A stretch of DNA of 64,000 nucleotides from Blastomonas sp. SL216 (GCA_026625625.1 CP113055.1:2358501-2422500); one strand, 5' to 3'; positions 1 to 9,476 are shown, counted from the first letter of the stretch. Program-made: numbers and translations. The notes: generated from the letters alone by a model not told the origin.

Positions 1-748
1 AGGCACGACCGTTAAGCTCGCCAATGGCGAGACGGTGGACGGCGATGTGCTGGTCGGTGCCGATGGGCTCAAATCCGCGATACGTGACCGGTTCGAGCCG
101 GTTTCTGCCCATTTCACCGGGCATGTCGCCTGGCGCGCGGTGGTACCGGTGACCGATGCGCTGCGCCCGCTCGTCGACTGGCCGGGCATCCATATCGGCC
201 CGGGCAAGATGATCACCCGCTATCCGGTGCGCGGATCGACCCTGCTCAACATGGTGTTCTTCGCGCGGCAGGGTGGCTGGCAGGACGATGGCTGGACCAT
301 CCCCGCAGTGCCTGGCGAATTGCGCGCGCTCTATGCCGATTGGGAACCGGAGGTGCAGGCGATGATTGCGGCGGCCGAAGCCGTACCGCATTTCCGCTGG
401 GCACTGAACGCACGCCAGCCGCTGACGAGCTGGATCGTCGATGACCGGGTGACGCTGCTCGGCGATGCAGCGCATGCGATGACGCCGTTCCTGGGACACG
501 GTGCGGCCTGTGCCATCGAGGATGCGGTGGTGCTGGCGCGCGCGCTGGCAGCCTCTGCCACGCCAGAAGAGGGCCTGCAGCGCTATCAGGCTGCGCGGAT
601 CGAGCGCACGACGTTTATCCAGGCCGAATCCAATGCCAATGCCGATCGGATGCAGGGCCAGGAGACCGACCTGTTCGGGCTGGGCGAGTTGCGCAATGAA
701 GAGACGCTCGGCCTGTTCGACTATGACTGCCGCACCGTTGCGGTGTAA
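1..748 (+). CDS. FAD-dependent aromatic-type monooxygenase, C-terminal part (5' end outside window)
   Basis: About 248 residues remain, read in frame from base 2; the N-terminal FAD-binding Rossmann part lies upstream of the window. The visible part has the DG motif (GADG, visible residues 19-22) and the GD motif LLGDAAHAMTP followed by a Gly/Ala-rich helix (GHGAACAIEDA), which together mark class A flavoprotein hydroxylases of the salicylate / 3-hydroxybenzoate 6-hydroxylase type. These enzymes use NAD(P)H and O2 to hydroxylate an aromatic ring in the cytoplasm. The stop is 13 bp before an aldehyde dehydrogenase on the same strand, so the two are probably cotranscribed. The exact substrate cannot be told from this fragment. 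Confidence 0.85.
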   Translation, partial: GTTVKLANGETVDGDVLVGADGLKSAIRDRFEPVSAHFTGHVAWRAVVPVTDALRPLVDWPGIHIGPGKMITRYPVRGSTLLNMVFFARQGGWQDDGWTIPAVPGELRALYADWEPEVQAMIAAAEAVPHFRWALNARQPLTSWIVDDRVTLLGDAAHAMTPFLGHGAACAIEDAVVLARALAASATPEEGLQRYQAARIERTTFIQAESNANADRMQGQETDLFGLGELRNEETLGLFDYDCRTVAV

Positions 749-761
749 GGATTTTGAGCAC

Positions 762-2276
762 ATGACGACCCTTCCCCTGCCGTTTGACGGCCACCCGGTT
801 TGCGACGCCACGCGCGCCTTTCTCGCGCGCCCGCACCGGCTGTTCATCAACGGCGCCTGGTGCGATGCCAGCGGCGATGGCTGGATGGAGACGCGCGATC
901 CGGCGACAGGCCTGGTGGTGGCGCGCTTTGCCGTGGGCGAGGCCGCTGATGTCAACGCAGCGGTCGTCGCGGCGCGCAATGCCTTCGATGGCGGCTGGGC
1001 GCGGTCGCAGCCCGCCTATCGCGCTGCACTGCTGCGCAGGCTCGCCGATCTGATGCAGCGCGACGCACAGATGCTCGCCGAACTCGAGGTGATCGACAGC
1101 GGCATGCCGATGTTCATCGCCAGCCTGACGGTGAGCAACTGCGTCGAGATGCTGCATTATTATGCAGGGCTGGCCGGGATCATCGAGGGCACCACGACCA
1201 CCCCGCCCGCGCATGTCAGCATGGAGGCCGAGGCGCTGACCTATACGCTGCGCGAACCGGTCGGGGTCGCCGCGCATATCATCCCCTGGAACGTGCCGCT
1301 GTCGATGGCGATCCTGAAGCTCGCCCCCGCGCTGGCTGCCGGGTGCACCAATATCGTCAAGCCCAGCGAAGAGACACCGCTCACCGCCCTCGCCCTGGCC
1401 GATCTGGTGGCAGAGGCAGGCTTTCCCGCGGGCGTCGTGAACATCGTCAACGGCACCGGTGGCAGCGTCGGCGCGGCGCTGGCCGGGCATCCGGGGATCG
1501 ACAAGGTGGCGTTCACCGGATCGACCGCGACCGGACGGCGGATCGTCGAGGCGGCGCTCGGCAACCTCAAGAAGGTGACGCTGGAACTGGGCGGCAAGTC
1601 GCCCGTCGTGGTGATGCCCGATGCGGACCTGTCGATCGCCATTCCCGGTGTCGCAATGGCGACCTATTTCCTCGGCGGGCAGAACTGCATGGCGGGCACG
1701 CGCATCTTTGCGCATGCCGATATCTATCAGGAACTGATCGAAGGGCTGGTCGCCTTTTCGCAAGGCCTGGTCGTCGATCATGGCCTGGCTCCCGGCTGCA
1801 TGATCGGGCCGATGGTCTCGCAGGCGCATGCCGCCAAGGTGATGGGTTATATCGCGCGCGGCCTGAGCGAGGGTGCGACACTGCGCACCGGCGGGCAGCG
1901 GCTGGACCGACCCGGCAATTTCATCGCGCCAACCATATTCACCGCGACCACCCCTGACATGGGGATCGTCGCTGACGAGATTTTCGGTCCCGTCATGGCG
2001 GTGCAGAGCTTCGACACGCTCGACCCGGACGAGATCGCACGGATGGCGAACAACTCGCCTTATGGGCTGTCGGGCAGCGTGTGGACGACCTCGCTATCTG
2101 CCGCGCACAAGATCGCCGCGCGCATCCGCTCGGGCCATGTCTCGATCAACTGCCATGGCGCGGTGGCGCACAACATTCCGTTCGGCGGCTATGGCCAGTC
2201 GGGCTGGGGCCGCGAATTCGGGCGCGAGAGCCTGGACAATTATCTGGAAACCAAGGCCGTCACCGCCCGGCTCTAG
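762..2276 (+). CDS. NAD(P)-dependent aldehyde dehydrogenase
   Basis: 504 residues, the usual length of the ALDH superfamily. The general-base Glu lies in LELGGKSP (E275) and the nucleophilic Cys in GGQNCMAG (C309). The N-terminal half carries the coenzyme-binding fold, with PWNVPLSMA and a KPSEETP segment. The reading frame is open far upstream, but ATG 762 gives the family N-terminus and sits just after the preceding monooxygenase stop. It oxidises an aldehyde to a carboxylic acid. The neighbour suggests an aromatic or cyclic substrate, which is inference. The stop overlaps the stop of the convergent IclR gene by 4 bp. Confidence 0.93.
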   Translation: MTTLPLPFDGHPVCDATRAFLARPHRLFINGAWCDASGDGWMETRDPATGLVVARFAVGEAADVNAAVVAARNAFDGGWARSQPAYRAALLRRLADLMQRDAQMLAELEVIDSGMPMFIASLTVSNCVEMLHYYAGLAGIIEGTTTTPPAHVSMEAEALTYTLREPVGVAAHIIPWNVPLSMAILKLAPALAAGCTNIVKPSEETPLTALALADLVAEAGFPAGVVNIVNGTGGSVGAALAGHPGIDKVAFTGSTATGRRIVEAALGNLKKVTLELGGKSPVVVMPDADLSIAIPGVAMATYFLGGQNCMAGTRIFAHADIYQELIEGLVAFSQGLVVDHGLAPGCMIGPMVSQAHAAKVMGYIARGLSEGATLRTGGQRLDRPGNFIAPTIFTATTPDMGIVADEIFGPVMAVQSFDTLDPDEIARMANNSPYGLSGSVWTTSLSAAHKIAARIRSGHVSINCHGAVAHNIPFGGYGQSGWGREFGRESLDNYLETKAVTARL

Positions 2277-3070
2277 GCCGCAGCGACGGTGTCCGATGAC
2301 GCCCGGTCCAGCGCCTCGCCGATCGCCTTGGCGGTGGCGAGCAGCTCGGGCAGATAGCTTTCCAGCGCGTTCTCAAGCTTCAGCGCCGAGGCGAAGAAGA
2401 CAAGGGTCATCGCCGCCTCGAACCGGCCCTGCTTGAAGATCGGCACCGCGATCGACGAGGTCTTGCCCGGCGTGTGGTTGAAATAGTTGCGCCCCTGCAC
2501 CGCATAGCCGCGCGCCCGGATGCCCTCGGCATTCAGCGCCAGTTCCGCCGCCGCGAGATAATTGGGGTCGATATCCTGGTCGGCGCGCATCCATTTGAGG
2601 ATCTGCGCGCGCTCCTCGTCATCGGCATAGGCCATCGAGAGCTTGCCCGAAGCGCTGTCGAGCAACGGCAGCGTGAAACCCGGATAATATTGCGCGAAGG
2701 TGAGCGAGGTGTTCGCGTGGGTGGAATCGCGCAGCATCATGTTCTTGCCCACGCGGATGGCGATCGACACCGGCCAGCCGATCTTGCGGGTCAACGCAAC
2801 GATATGCGGCCGCGCGGCTTCGACCAGCACCCCATCCTGCTGGTATCCGCTCGACAGGCTCTGCACCAGCAGCGTCGGGCGATAGCGCTTGCGCGCCGGT
2901 TCCTGCTCGATCAGGCCCTCATACAGCAAGGTCTGCACGATACGGTGCGCCGTGGGATAGGGCACATTTGCGGCGCGCGAGATTTCCATCATCGTCATCG
3001 ACCGGTTGCGGTTGATCGCCTTCAGCGCCGCAATCGCACGGCTGAACGACTGGATCGGAACACCCTTCAT
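2273..3070 (-). CDS. IclR-family transcriptional regulator
   Basis: 265 residues from the ATG at 3070, which has an AGGGGG Shine-Dalgarno stretch just upstream; the frame stays open to 3139 but that extension is not family-like. The N-terminal winged helix (SRAIAALKAI, then ISRAANVPYPTAHRIV) and the C-terminal effector domain fit IclR. Members bind short palindromes and respond to aromatic or organic-acid ligands. It lies downstream of the MFS and DUF1838 genes on the same strand and converges on the aldehyde dehydrogenase, so it may control either group. A near-palindrome at 3140-3153 could be its operator. Confidence 0.9.
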   Translation of the reverse strand: MKGVPIQSFSRAIAALKAINRNRSMTMMEISRAANVPYPTAHRIVQTLLYEGLIEQEPARKRYRPTLLVQSLSSGYQQDGVLVEAARPHIVALTRKIGWPVSIAIRVGKNMMLRDSTHANTSLTFAQYYPGFTLPLLDSASGKLSMAYADDEERAQILKWMRADQDIDPNYLAAAELALNAEGIRARGYAVQGRNYFNHTPGKTSSIAVPIFKQGRFEAAMTLVFFASALKLENALESYLPELLATAKAIGEALDRASSDTVAAA

Positions 3071-3139
3071 GGCCACAGCCCCCTTATCGCTGCTGCGCCG
3101 CCCCATGGCGGGTCCGGCGGCACGGGAATGCTGCGTCAA

Positions 3140-3153
3140 ACTATCCGGATGGT
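3140..3153. promoter_or_regulatory. Near-perfect palindrome upstream of the IclR gene
   Basis: ACTATCCGGATGGT is a 14-bp dyad with one T:G mismatch (core ATCCGGAT). It lies between the MFS stop and the IclR start, about 70 bp upstream of the latter. Autoregulation by IclR proteins through nearby palindromes is common, so this is a candidate operator only. Confidence 0.3.
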
Positions 3154-3169
3154 GGCAGACTTTCCAGTT

Positions 3170-4531
3170 TTATCCGACAGGCGGATATTTGCGGCTCCAG
3201 ATGCCGATGATCGCGGCACCGGTGAGCGTCAGCAGCGGCGGGATCAACCCGAACGCCAGCCCGACGCCCAGCACCGCGCTTTCGCTCTGCGGCAGGCCCG
3301 CGACCGCGCGCGCGGCATCAAAGCCGAAGGCGGAGAGCACAAGGCCGGTCAGCAGCGTTCCGCCGAGCGCAAAGGCGATCTTGTCCGCCGCGATCCAGGC
3401 TGCGGAGTAGAGCCCCGAATGGTCGGCATCATCGGCGGCGATATCCGCCAGCATCGAAAAGCCGATCACCGTCCAGCCCGAATTGCCGATGGCGGCGGTG
3501 AAGGCGAGGACATAAGCGACCCAGATCGGCTGGTCCGCCAGCGCCAGCCAGACCATGTAGCTGAGCGAATAGACCACAGAGCCCGCGATAAAGGCAGCAG
3601 GCTTGCCGAAACGCCCGGCGGCCCAGACCCACATCGGCTGCGCAGCGATGATCCCGGCGCATGCGCTGAGGATGATCACGCCGATGACCTGCAACGCGTC
3701 GGTGCGGCCCGACTGATAGGTGAGGAAATAGAGCATGGTCGCATAGCCCATGCCGCTGCCGGTCAGCTGCAGGAAATTGGCGGCAAACAGGCTGGCAAAG
3801 CGGCGCTGCGCGAACAGTCCGGCCATCGCCCCGAAGCGCAGCGGCGGCGTGGCAGACACGCCCTGGACCCCATCAGCCTTGCGCCCGATGCCGAAGAACG
3901 CGAGCAGCAGCGAGGCTGAGGCGATGACCGACAGCACCATTGCCATCTGCTTGTACCCGCCCGGCCCGCCGCCGAAATGCTCGACCAGCGCCGGGGCAAC
4001 CGCGCCTGCGGTCAGCACGCCGATCGCGGTGAACACCAGCCGCCAGGCCATCAGCACGGTACGCTGGCGCTCGTTGCTGGCTAGTTCGCTGGCAATGGCG
4101 AGATAGGGGACCGAGAAGGTCGCAAAGACCATCATGTACAGGCTGAAGGTCATGATGACCCAGGCAACGCGCAGCGCATTGTCGCCATCGGGCACGCGGA
4201 ACAGCAGGTTGAGCGCCACCGGTGCGAGTACCGCGCCGACCAGCAGCCAGTAACGGCGCGGCACCCGTCCCTTCAGCCGGTCGGACAGCATGCCGACGGC
4301 AAAGTCGCTGCCCACGCCGAACACCAGCTTGGGCAGGAAGATCGCCGCGCCAGCGAGCGCGACATCCATGCCGGCAACATTGGTGAGGAAGAACAGCAGC
4401 AGCAGCGAGGGGATGTCGCGGAAGATCTGCCCCGCAATCTGCCCGACGCCATAGCCGACCTGACCGCCCAGCGTCAGCCGGACCCGCTCGGGCGGCACAG
4501 TCGCCGCCAGCGCTGCTGCCGCCTCGCTCAC
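3170..4531 (-). CDS. MFS transporter, GPH/MelB-like
   Basis: 453 residues with about 12 hydrophobic segments, an inner-membrane secondary transporter. The N-terminus has the GPH-type pattern of a short cytosolic lead, a first helix (QVGYGVGQIAGQIFRD) and a loop SDRLKGRVPRRYW matching the conserved loop 2-3 (D-R-x-G-R/K-R). The GPH family moves sugars, glucuronides and similar organic solutes by cation symport; the substrate here is unknown. Its ATG overlaps the stop of the DUF1838 gene by 4 bp (ATGA), so translation is probably coupled. The IclR gene follows about 100 bp downstream. Confidence 0.88.
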   Translation of the reverse strand: MSEAAAALAATVPPERVRLTLGGQVGYGVGQIAGQIFRDIPSLLLLFFLTNVAGMDVALAGAAIFLPKLVFGVGSDFAVGMLSDRLKGRVPRRYWLLVGAVLAPVALNLLFRVPDGDNALRVAWVIMTFSLYMMVFATFSVPYLAIASELASNERQRTVLMAWRLVFTAIGVLTAGAVAPALVEHFGGGPGGYKQMAMVLSVIASASLLLAFFGIGRKADGVQGVSATPPLRFGAMAGLFAQRRFASLFAANFLQLTGSGMGYATMLYFLTYQSGRTDALQVIGVIILSACAGIIAAQPMWVWAAGRFGKPAAFIAGSVVYSLSYMVWLALADQPIWVAYVLAFTAAIGNSGWTVIGFSMLADIAADDADHSGLYSAAWIAADKIAFALGGTLLTGLVLSAFGFDAARAVAGLPQSESAVLGVGLAFGLIPPLLTLTGAAIIGIWSRKYPPVG

Positions 4532-5553
4532 GGACGCGGCGGCATCGGCGGCAGCACGGGCGCTGCAGGCGGCTGGGGCGGTGTCCAGCCCGGCGGTACC
4601 GGCGCGGGCTTCTGCGTCTGCTTGTAGTTTTCAAGGCTGGACAGCGACGGGCCGTAGTCTTCAGTCGGTGCGGTCAGATAGCCCGGATCGATCTTGCGCG
4701 CTGCCTCGACCAGATCGGCAGGCAGGTCCTTGATGCCATTGGTCATCGTGCCGAACGAGGCGAAATAGTTGATGAAGCCGGGGGCCTCACCCATCAGCAT
4801 CCAGGGCAGCCACGGGGTGATGCGCGACCAGCTGCCGGTGACCGGAATGGCGGTCAGCCTGGTGTTCTGGATATCCGCCTTGTTGACGAAGAACAGGAAA
4901 TGTTCGGACACGCGGTTGAAGGCGCCAGCCGATTCGCGCGGCCACTCCCTGGGCTGCAGCGAGGCGGGGTAGAACAGGTCGATACCCGTCTCCAGGATCA
5001 GCGTGTTGCCGGGGCCATCGCTCCAGTTGAGCAGGAACGGCTCGGGCGGGCGGGTATCCTTGTTCAGCCCGCCATAGCTGGGCGGCTGCGGCTTGGTATC
5101 GCGAATGTCATAGTTGAACGGATCGTTGGCGATCGGAACCACCTTCACCGTCTCGCCGGTATAGGGGTTTTTCCAGCTGTCCATGATCTTGCCGGTCTCA
5201 AGGTCGCGGTAGAACACCACTTCCTTCAGCACGCGCCGCCAGTTGCCATCGGGCAGGCGCAGCGTGCGGACGACCGAAAAGCCGTCGATCTTGAACAGCG
5301 GCTTCACCTTTTCATTGTCGCGCACGCCATAGACTGTGCCCGTGATGCGGCTGACCTTCTGCTTGGACACATCCAGCTCACCATCGATCCTAGCATAGGT
5401 ATCGCGGTTCCAGACAGGGTTCTTGAGGTCGATCTTGCTGACGAAGGAAGGCACTTTCGGGCTCTTGGCCATGGCCGTGCCCGCCATCATCAGCCCGCCC
5501 GCCGCCATGGCCAGCGCCAGCCGCTTGAAAATCGTCGATCCCTGCTGTGCCAT
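4528..5553 (-). CDS. DUF1838-type exported protein, copy 1
   Basis: 341 residues from the ATG at 5553, preceded by a strong AGGAGG seven bases away. A signal peptide (hydrophobic LALAMAAGGLMMAGTAMA, cleavage near AMA-K) sends it out of the cytoplasm. The body has a segment around PLFKIDGFSVVRTLRLPDG and then TGKIMDSWKNPYTGE that also occurs in the protein at 9477-10325, so the two are paralogues. I assign both to DUF1838, a family of unknown function common in sphingomonads. It is the first gene of a DUF1838-MFS-IclR group and divergent from the methyltransferase. The C-terminus is Pro-rich. Confidence 0.75.
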   Translation of the reverse strand: MAQQGSTIFKRLALAMAAGGLMMAGTAMAKSPKVPSFVSKIDLKNPVWNRDTYARIDGELDVSKQKVSRITGTVYGVRDNEKVKPLFKIDGFSVVRTLRLPDGNWRRVLKEVVFYRDLETGKIMDSWKNPYTGETVKVVPIANDPFNYDIRDTKPQPPSYGGLNKDTRPPEPFLLNWSDGPGNTLILETGIDLFYPASLQPREWPRESAGAFNRVSEHFLFFVNKADIQNTRLTAIPVTGSWSRITPWLPWMLMGEAPGFINYFASFGTMTNGIKDLPADLVEAARKIDPGYLTAPTEDYGPSLSSLENYKQTQKPAPVPPGWTPPQPPAAPVLPPMPPRP

Positions 5554-5620
5554 CACGTCCTCCTGTTGGCGCCGCGTCATTGCAACAGATTGATGGCAAA
5601 CACGCCAGCCTCCGCAGAAC

Positions 5621-5630
5621 TTGTGCACAA
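5621..5630. promoter_or_regulatory. TTGTGCACAA palindrome in a divergent intergenic region
   Basis: A perfect 10-bp palindrome in the 186-bp gap between the divergent DUF1838 gene and the methyltransferase. A half site GCACAA recurs at 5679-5684. The position suits an operator controlling both directions; no regulator can be assigned. Confidence 0.35.
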
Positions 5631-5739
5631 CTATCCACGTGCCGGATATTCCGTGCCTGGCGCGCTTGCCTTGCCAGGGCACAATCGGCGAAGCTGCCTG
5701 CGCCGGTCAGCCGATCTGCCCGCTATTCGGAGATGCCTT

Positions 5740-6963
5740 ATGCTCAATTGCTTCCAGCAGGCGCACCACGAGATGCTGCCCAGGCCCACGCATGACGAGG
5801 CATCGCGCCAGGAATTTGCCAAGAGCCTCAAGGGCTTCATCCAGTCGGGCCTGCTCCCCGGCCTCGCCCCGGTTTACCAGACCCGCGCCGCCAGGGCGTT
5901 CGAGCGCGAAGAGGGCCGCGCGCCTGCCGATCGCCGCGATATCCGCAAGGCGATGGTCAGTGATCCTTATTTCCAGCTCTATGCCAGCATCAACCGCATC
6001 GCGCAGGAGCTGCTGTGGGAATCGACCAACCTGTCGGTCGAACGCGAGCTGCCCGAGCTGATCGAGAAGGCCAAGGCGCTGAGCGCCGCGAGCAAGGCGC
6101 AGCTGGTGATCCCGGAGGGCTTCGTGCCCCCGCGCTATGTCACCGCGCTCGACATCCATTGCATGCCCGGCGGCTATGCCAGCGAGGTCTGCGAAGACGA
6201 CGTCTCGGTCGGCGTGCTCTACGATCGCGGCGTGTTCCTCTATTCGATGGGCTATGGCGGACCGCATAACGACGACATGGGCCGTTCGGTGTGCAACTAC
6301 ATCCAGCGCAACATGCCCGAGTTCAAACCGCGCCGCATCCTCGACATGGGCTGCACTGTCGGCCACTCGACCTTGCCCTACAAGGAATATTTCCCGGAGG
6401 CCGAAGTTTGGGGCATCGATGTCGGGGCCCCTTGCATCCGTTATGCGCATGCCCGCGCAGCCGCCCTGGGGCACGACGTCAATTTCGCGCAGATGAACGC
6501 GGAAGAGACCAGCTTTCCCGACGGTCATTTCGACCTTGTCGTCAGCCATATCCTGCTGCACGAGACCAGCGGCAAGGCGATGCCGCGCATCTTCAAGGAG
6601 GCCTATCGGCTGCTCTCGCCCGGCGGGCTGATGATCCATGCCGATCTGCCACCGTTCGACCTGATGGACCCGTTCACCCAGTTCATCCTCGACAACGAGA
6701 CCTGGTACAATAACGAGCCGTTCTGGGGCGCGATGCGCGACATGGACCAGATCGCGCTGTCCGAGGCCGCCGGTTTTCCCAAGGGCGAAGCGCGCTTCAC
6801 CACCGCGCCGATGGCGATCATGGAATTCATGGGCGCAGGCTATGCCGCAGACGCGACCGAAAGCGTGGCCGATCGCGAATTCACCGCGGGCGAATATGCC
6901 CCGGGTGGCGGCTGGGAAGTGCTGATCGCGCAAAAGCCCGTCGATCTCGCGCAAGCTGCCTGA
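5740..6963 (+). CDS. Class I SAM-dependent methyltransferase
   Basis: 407 residues from the ATG at 5740, which has GGAG seven bases upstream; ATG 5773 is an alternative. The N-terminal 190 residues are mostly helical and not a familiar domain. The methyltransferase domain begins with motif I at LDMGCTVGHS (201-210), then an acidic motif (EVWGIDVG), NAEETSFPDGHFDLVVSHI and LLSPGGLMIHADLP. The substrate is unknown. It is 16 bp upstream of a 120-residue protein and divergent from the DUF1838/MFS group, so it may belong to the same pathway. Confidence 0.85.
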   Translation: MLNCFQQAHHEMLPRPTHDEASRQEFAKSLKGFIQSGLLPGLAPVYQTRAARAFEREEGRAPADRRDIRKAMVSDPYFQLYASINRIAQELLWESTNLSVERELPELIEKAKALSAASKAQLVIPEGFVPPRYVTALDIHCMPGGYASEVCEDDVSVGVLYDRGVFLYSMGYGGPHNDDMGRSVCNYIQRNMPEFKPRRILDMGCTVGHSTLPYKEYFPEAEVWGIDVGAPCIRYAHARAAALGHDVNFAQMNAEETSFPDGHFDLVVSHILLHETSGKAMPRIFKEAYRLLSPGGLMIHADLPPFDLMDPFTQFILDNETWYNNEPFWGAMRDMDQIALSEAAGFPKGEARFTTAPMAIMEFMGAGYAADATESVADREFTAGEYAPGGGWEVLIAQKPVDLAQAA

Positions 6964-6979
6964 GACAAGGAACAGAGCC

Positions 6980-7342
6980 ATGACCGAAGCTGCCGATCGC
7001 CCGCATGTCATCAAGGACGCCAAGGGCAAGCGCCCGCAATTCCATGCCGAACCGGGCATCGACCAGCTGATGTCGATGGTGATGGTGCTGGCAGGTGAAG
7101 TCTGCATGCTGCGCGACCGCATGGACGCGCAGGAGCGGGTTGCCAAGCTGCACGGCATCAATCTGGCCGAAGGCATCGATGCGCTGACACTCGACGACGA
7201 GGCGCTGCAGGCGCGCGAGGCCTATCGGCAGGACTTTCTCGACCGATTGTTCTATCTGGCGCGCAAGGAGGCGAACGAAGCCGCGGCGCAGGAAAGCGAC
7301 GAGGGCTATCGTGCGACGATTGCGGATATCGCGGTCAACTAA
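6980..7342 (+). CDS. Small hypothetical protein downstream of the methyltransferase
   Basis: 120 residues with an AAGGAA ribosome-binding site. No domain is recognised. The sequence is charged and helical with no signal peptide or membrane segment; the centre (QLMSMVMVLAGEVCMLRDRM) looks like an amphipathic helix that could pair with a partner. The 16-bp spacing to the methyltransferase suggests one mRNA and a linked job. The stop overlaps the stop of the convergent hydrolase gene. Confidence 0.7.
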   Translation: MTEAADRPHVIKDAKGKRPQFHAEPGIDQLMSMVMVLAGEVCMLRDRMDAQERVAKLHGINLAEGIDALTLDDEALQAREAYRQDFLDRLFYLARKEANEAAAQESDEGYRATIADIAVN

Positions 7343-8223
7343 CGCCGCATCAGCCGTTCGCCGGGCCGCGTGCCGACGCTCGCGATGACAGACTTGCGCG
7401 CCGCCGCGCTCCCCTGTCCCCAGCCCTTGAGCATCTGCACCGACAGCGAAGCGGCGCGATCGAGCTGCGAGAGCTGCTTTGGCCCCGGCAGTTCCGGGCG
7501 GCAGATTGCGCCGCCGAAATAATGATCGACCCCGTCGAGCACCAGCGCGAACCGGTCACCCCCTGTCGCCGCCGCCTCATAGGCGAGCAGATGCCCCTCC
7601 CAGCCCGGCGCACCCGGCGGAATGTCCGCCGTGCCGGTCTGGATCAGCGCTGGCACGGCAAGCCCCGCATAGCCCGCAGCATCGATCAGTGGCGGCATCG
7701 CCCCGGGCGGCGAGAAGGCGAGCACCATGCTGGCGCGCGGATCGGCCACCGGCCCGGCCACGCCCTCGGGCAGCAGCGGCTTTGCCCCACCCAGCGCCAG
7801 TGCCGCCATCGCGCCATAGCTGTGCCCGGCGGCGACATAATGCCGGTGCGCGATCGTCGCGGTGACGCCGCGCATATCCTCGATCCGCGCAGCCCAGCCC
7901 GCCAGCCCGGCAAAGCTGGCGCGGTCGGGGTGGTCGGTGGAATCGACATGCAGCGGCGCGAGCACCCGGTATCCGGCGCGCATCCAGGGGCCGAACAGCG
8001 CCTCGTATTTCCAGGGGGCAGAGGCCGCGCCATGGCCGAAAAAGATGCTGCCCATCGCCCTGCCCTGGGGTTCGTAGAGCCAGGTGCGGCAGATGCGCCC
8101 GCTCGGCAAGGCGATGTCCAGCACCTTGGCGACCGGCACGCTTGCCGCCACCGGCCAGCGCGCAAGCGCGCCCAGAGCAAGGGCAGAGCCGATCAGGCTG
8201 CGTCGGGTCGGGCCGTACGTCAT
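7339..8223 (-). CDS. Exported alpha/beta hydrolase
   Basis: 294 residues. The N-terminus MTYGPTRRSLIGSALALG has twin arginines before a hydrophobic stretch, suggesting a Tat-type signal. The alpha/beta hydrolase fold shows an oxyanion segment FFGHGAASAP, nucleophile elbow GHSYG (S135), acid D200 in QTGTADIP and His H234 in DGVDHYF, a complete triad. The likely role is hydrolysis of an ester or amide in the periplasm. It is divergent from the DUF3089 hydrolase and convergent with the small protein gene. Confidence 0.8.
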   Translation of the reverse strand: MTYGPTRRSLIGSALALGALARWPVAASVPVAKVLDIALPSGRICRTWLYEPQGRAMGSIFFGHGAASAPWKYEALFGPWMRAGYRVLAPLHVDSTDHPDRASFAGLAGWAARIEDMRGVTATIAHRHYVAAGHSYGAMAALALGGAKPLLPEGVAGPVADPRASMVLAFSPPGAMPPLIDAAGYAGLAVPALIQTGTADIPPGAPGWEGHLLAYEAAATGGDRFALVLDGVDHYFGGAICRPELPGPKQLSQLDRAASLSVQMLKGWGQGSAAARKSVIASVGTRPGERLMRR

Positions 8224-8356
8224 GCGCTCATCTCATCATCGCCCCTGCTGCCCGGCCAGATACAGGCGGACACCCTCCGCCAGGCGGATAAAGTCGGCAC
8301 AGGCTGGCATGGCGCGCGATATTCGGCAAGCATGCAGCGCGAACGGAAAGAACGGG

Positions 8357-9469
8357 ATGAACGCCATGGCCAGGACAGCAACCGCAATCACCGCCTGGGC
8401 CTTGCTGGCCGCGACGACGGCGCTCGCACAGGGGGTGCAGGTTGCCACGCCACCTCCGCCGCCGCCCGCGTTCGATAGCCAGACCCCTGCGCCAGCCCCC
8501 GATTATGCTGCGGACAGCGCCTGGGCTGCGCTGCCCGGCGTGCCCGGCCCGGCCGATACGGTGCCGCAAGGGCGCAAGGCCGACAGCAAGGTGCACGGCG
8601 TCGATGTGTTCTACGTCCACCCCACCACCTTCCGCACGCCCGACCGCTGGAATGCCGACCCTGCGGACCAGCGGTTGAACGACTGGACCGATGCCAGCGT
8701 CATCGCGCGCCAGGCGGCGGTGTTCAACGCCTGCTGCAACATCTTCGCCCCGCGCTATCGCCAGGCCTCGTTCCTGGCGACGCGCGACCGGTTCATGGAA
8801 GGCGATGGCGGCAAGGCCTATGCGCTCGCCTATTCCGACGTGCTGCGCGCCTTCGACCAGTGGCAGGCGAGCCGCAACCAGGGCCGCCCGTTCATCCTGG
8901 CCGGGCACAGCCAGGGCGGCGAGATGCTGATGCGGCTGCTCGCCGACCGGATCGACGGCACCCCGCTGCAAAAGCGCATGGTCGCCGCCTATGCCATCGG
9001 CATCGACTTTTCGGTCGGCACTTTCGGCCGCCGATACCGCACATTGAAGCCCTGCGATACGCCGGTGCGCACCGGCTGCGTGCTCGCCTGGAATGCAGTG
9101 ACGCCCGAGGCCGATCTCAAGCTGCTCGGCGGCTTTGCGGGCGCCCGCTTCGCGCATGTCTATGGCACCGAGGAGGGCAAGCAGTCGCTCTGCGTCAATC
9201 CGCTGACCTTTGCGATGTCCAGGCCCAACGCGCCACGCACCGCATCGAAGGGTGCAGCGCCGGGCGATCCCGGCATGGGCCCGGTGCGCGCGCTGGTCGC
9301 AGGCAAGGTCGCCGCAAAATGCGACAGCGGCTTTCTGGTGGTCGATGCCGACCCCGCGCTGGAACTGAAACCGCTGCCCGGCGGCAGTCTGCACTATCAC
9401 GAATACGGGCTGTTCTATGCCGACATCCAGGCCAATGTCGCCCGGCGCATCAAGGCGATGCGCCGCTAG
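8357..9469 (+). CDS. DUF3089-type exported alpha/beta hydrolase
   Basis: About 370 residues from ATG 8357 (GGAAAG six bases upstream); ATG 8366 is an in-frame alternative. A signal peptide (ITAWALLAATTALAQ) is followed by a Pro-rich linker, then DVFYVHPTTF, an acidic Cys-containing region and the nucleophile elbow AGHSQGG. The pattern matches DUF3089, lipase-like exported hydrolases. The stop is 7 bp from the stop of the convergent second DUF1838 gene. The substrate is unknown. Confidence 0.8.
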   Translation: MNAMARTATAITAWALLAATTALAQGVQVATPPPPPPAFDSQTPAPAPDYAADSAWAALPGVPGPADTVPQGRKADSKVHGVDVFYVHPTTFRTPDRWNADPADQRLNDWTDASVIARQAAVFNACCNIFAPRYRQASFLATRDRFMEGDGGKAYALAYSDVLRAFDQWQASRNQGRPFILAGHSQGGEMLMRLLADRIDGTPLQKRMVAAYAIGIDFSVGTFGRRYRTLKPCDTPVRTGCVLAWNAVTPEADLKLLGGFAGARFAHVYGTEEGKQSLCVNPLTFAMSRPNAPRTASKGAAPGDPGMGPVRALVAGKVAAKCDSGFLVVDADPALELKPLPGGSLHYHEYGLFYADIQANVARRIKAMRR

Positions 9470-9476
9470 ATCGGGC

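Noticed and set aside
501-761. N-terminal extension of the aldehyde dehydrogenase frame
   Set aside because: It overlaps the conserved end of the monooxygenase gene and lacks ALDH similarity; ATG 762 gives the standard length.
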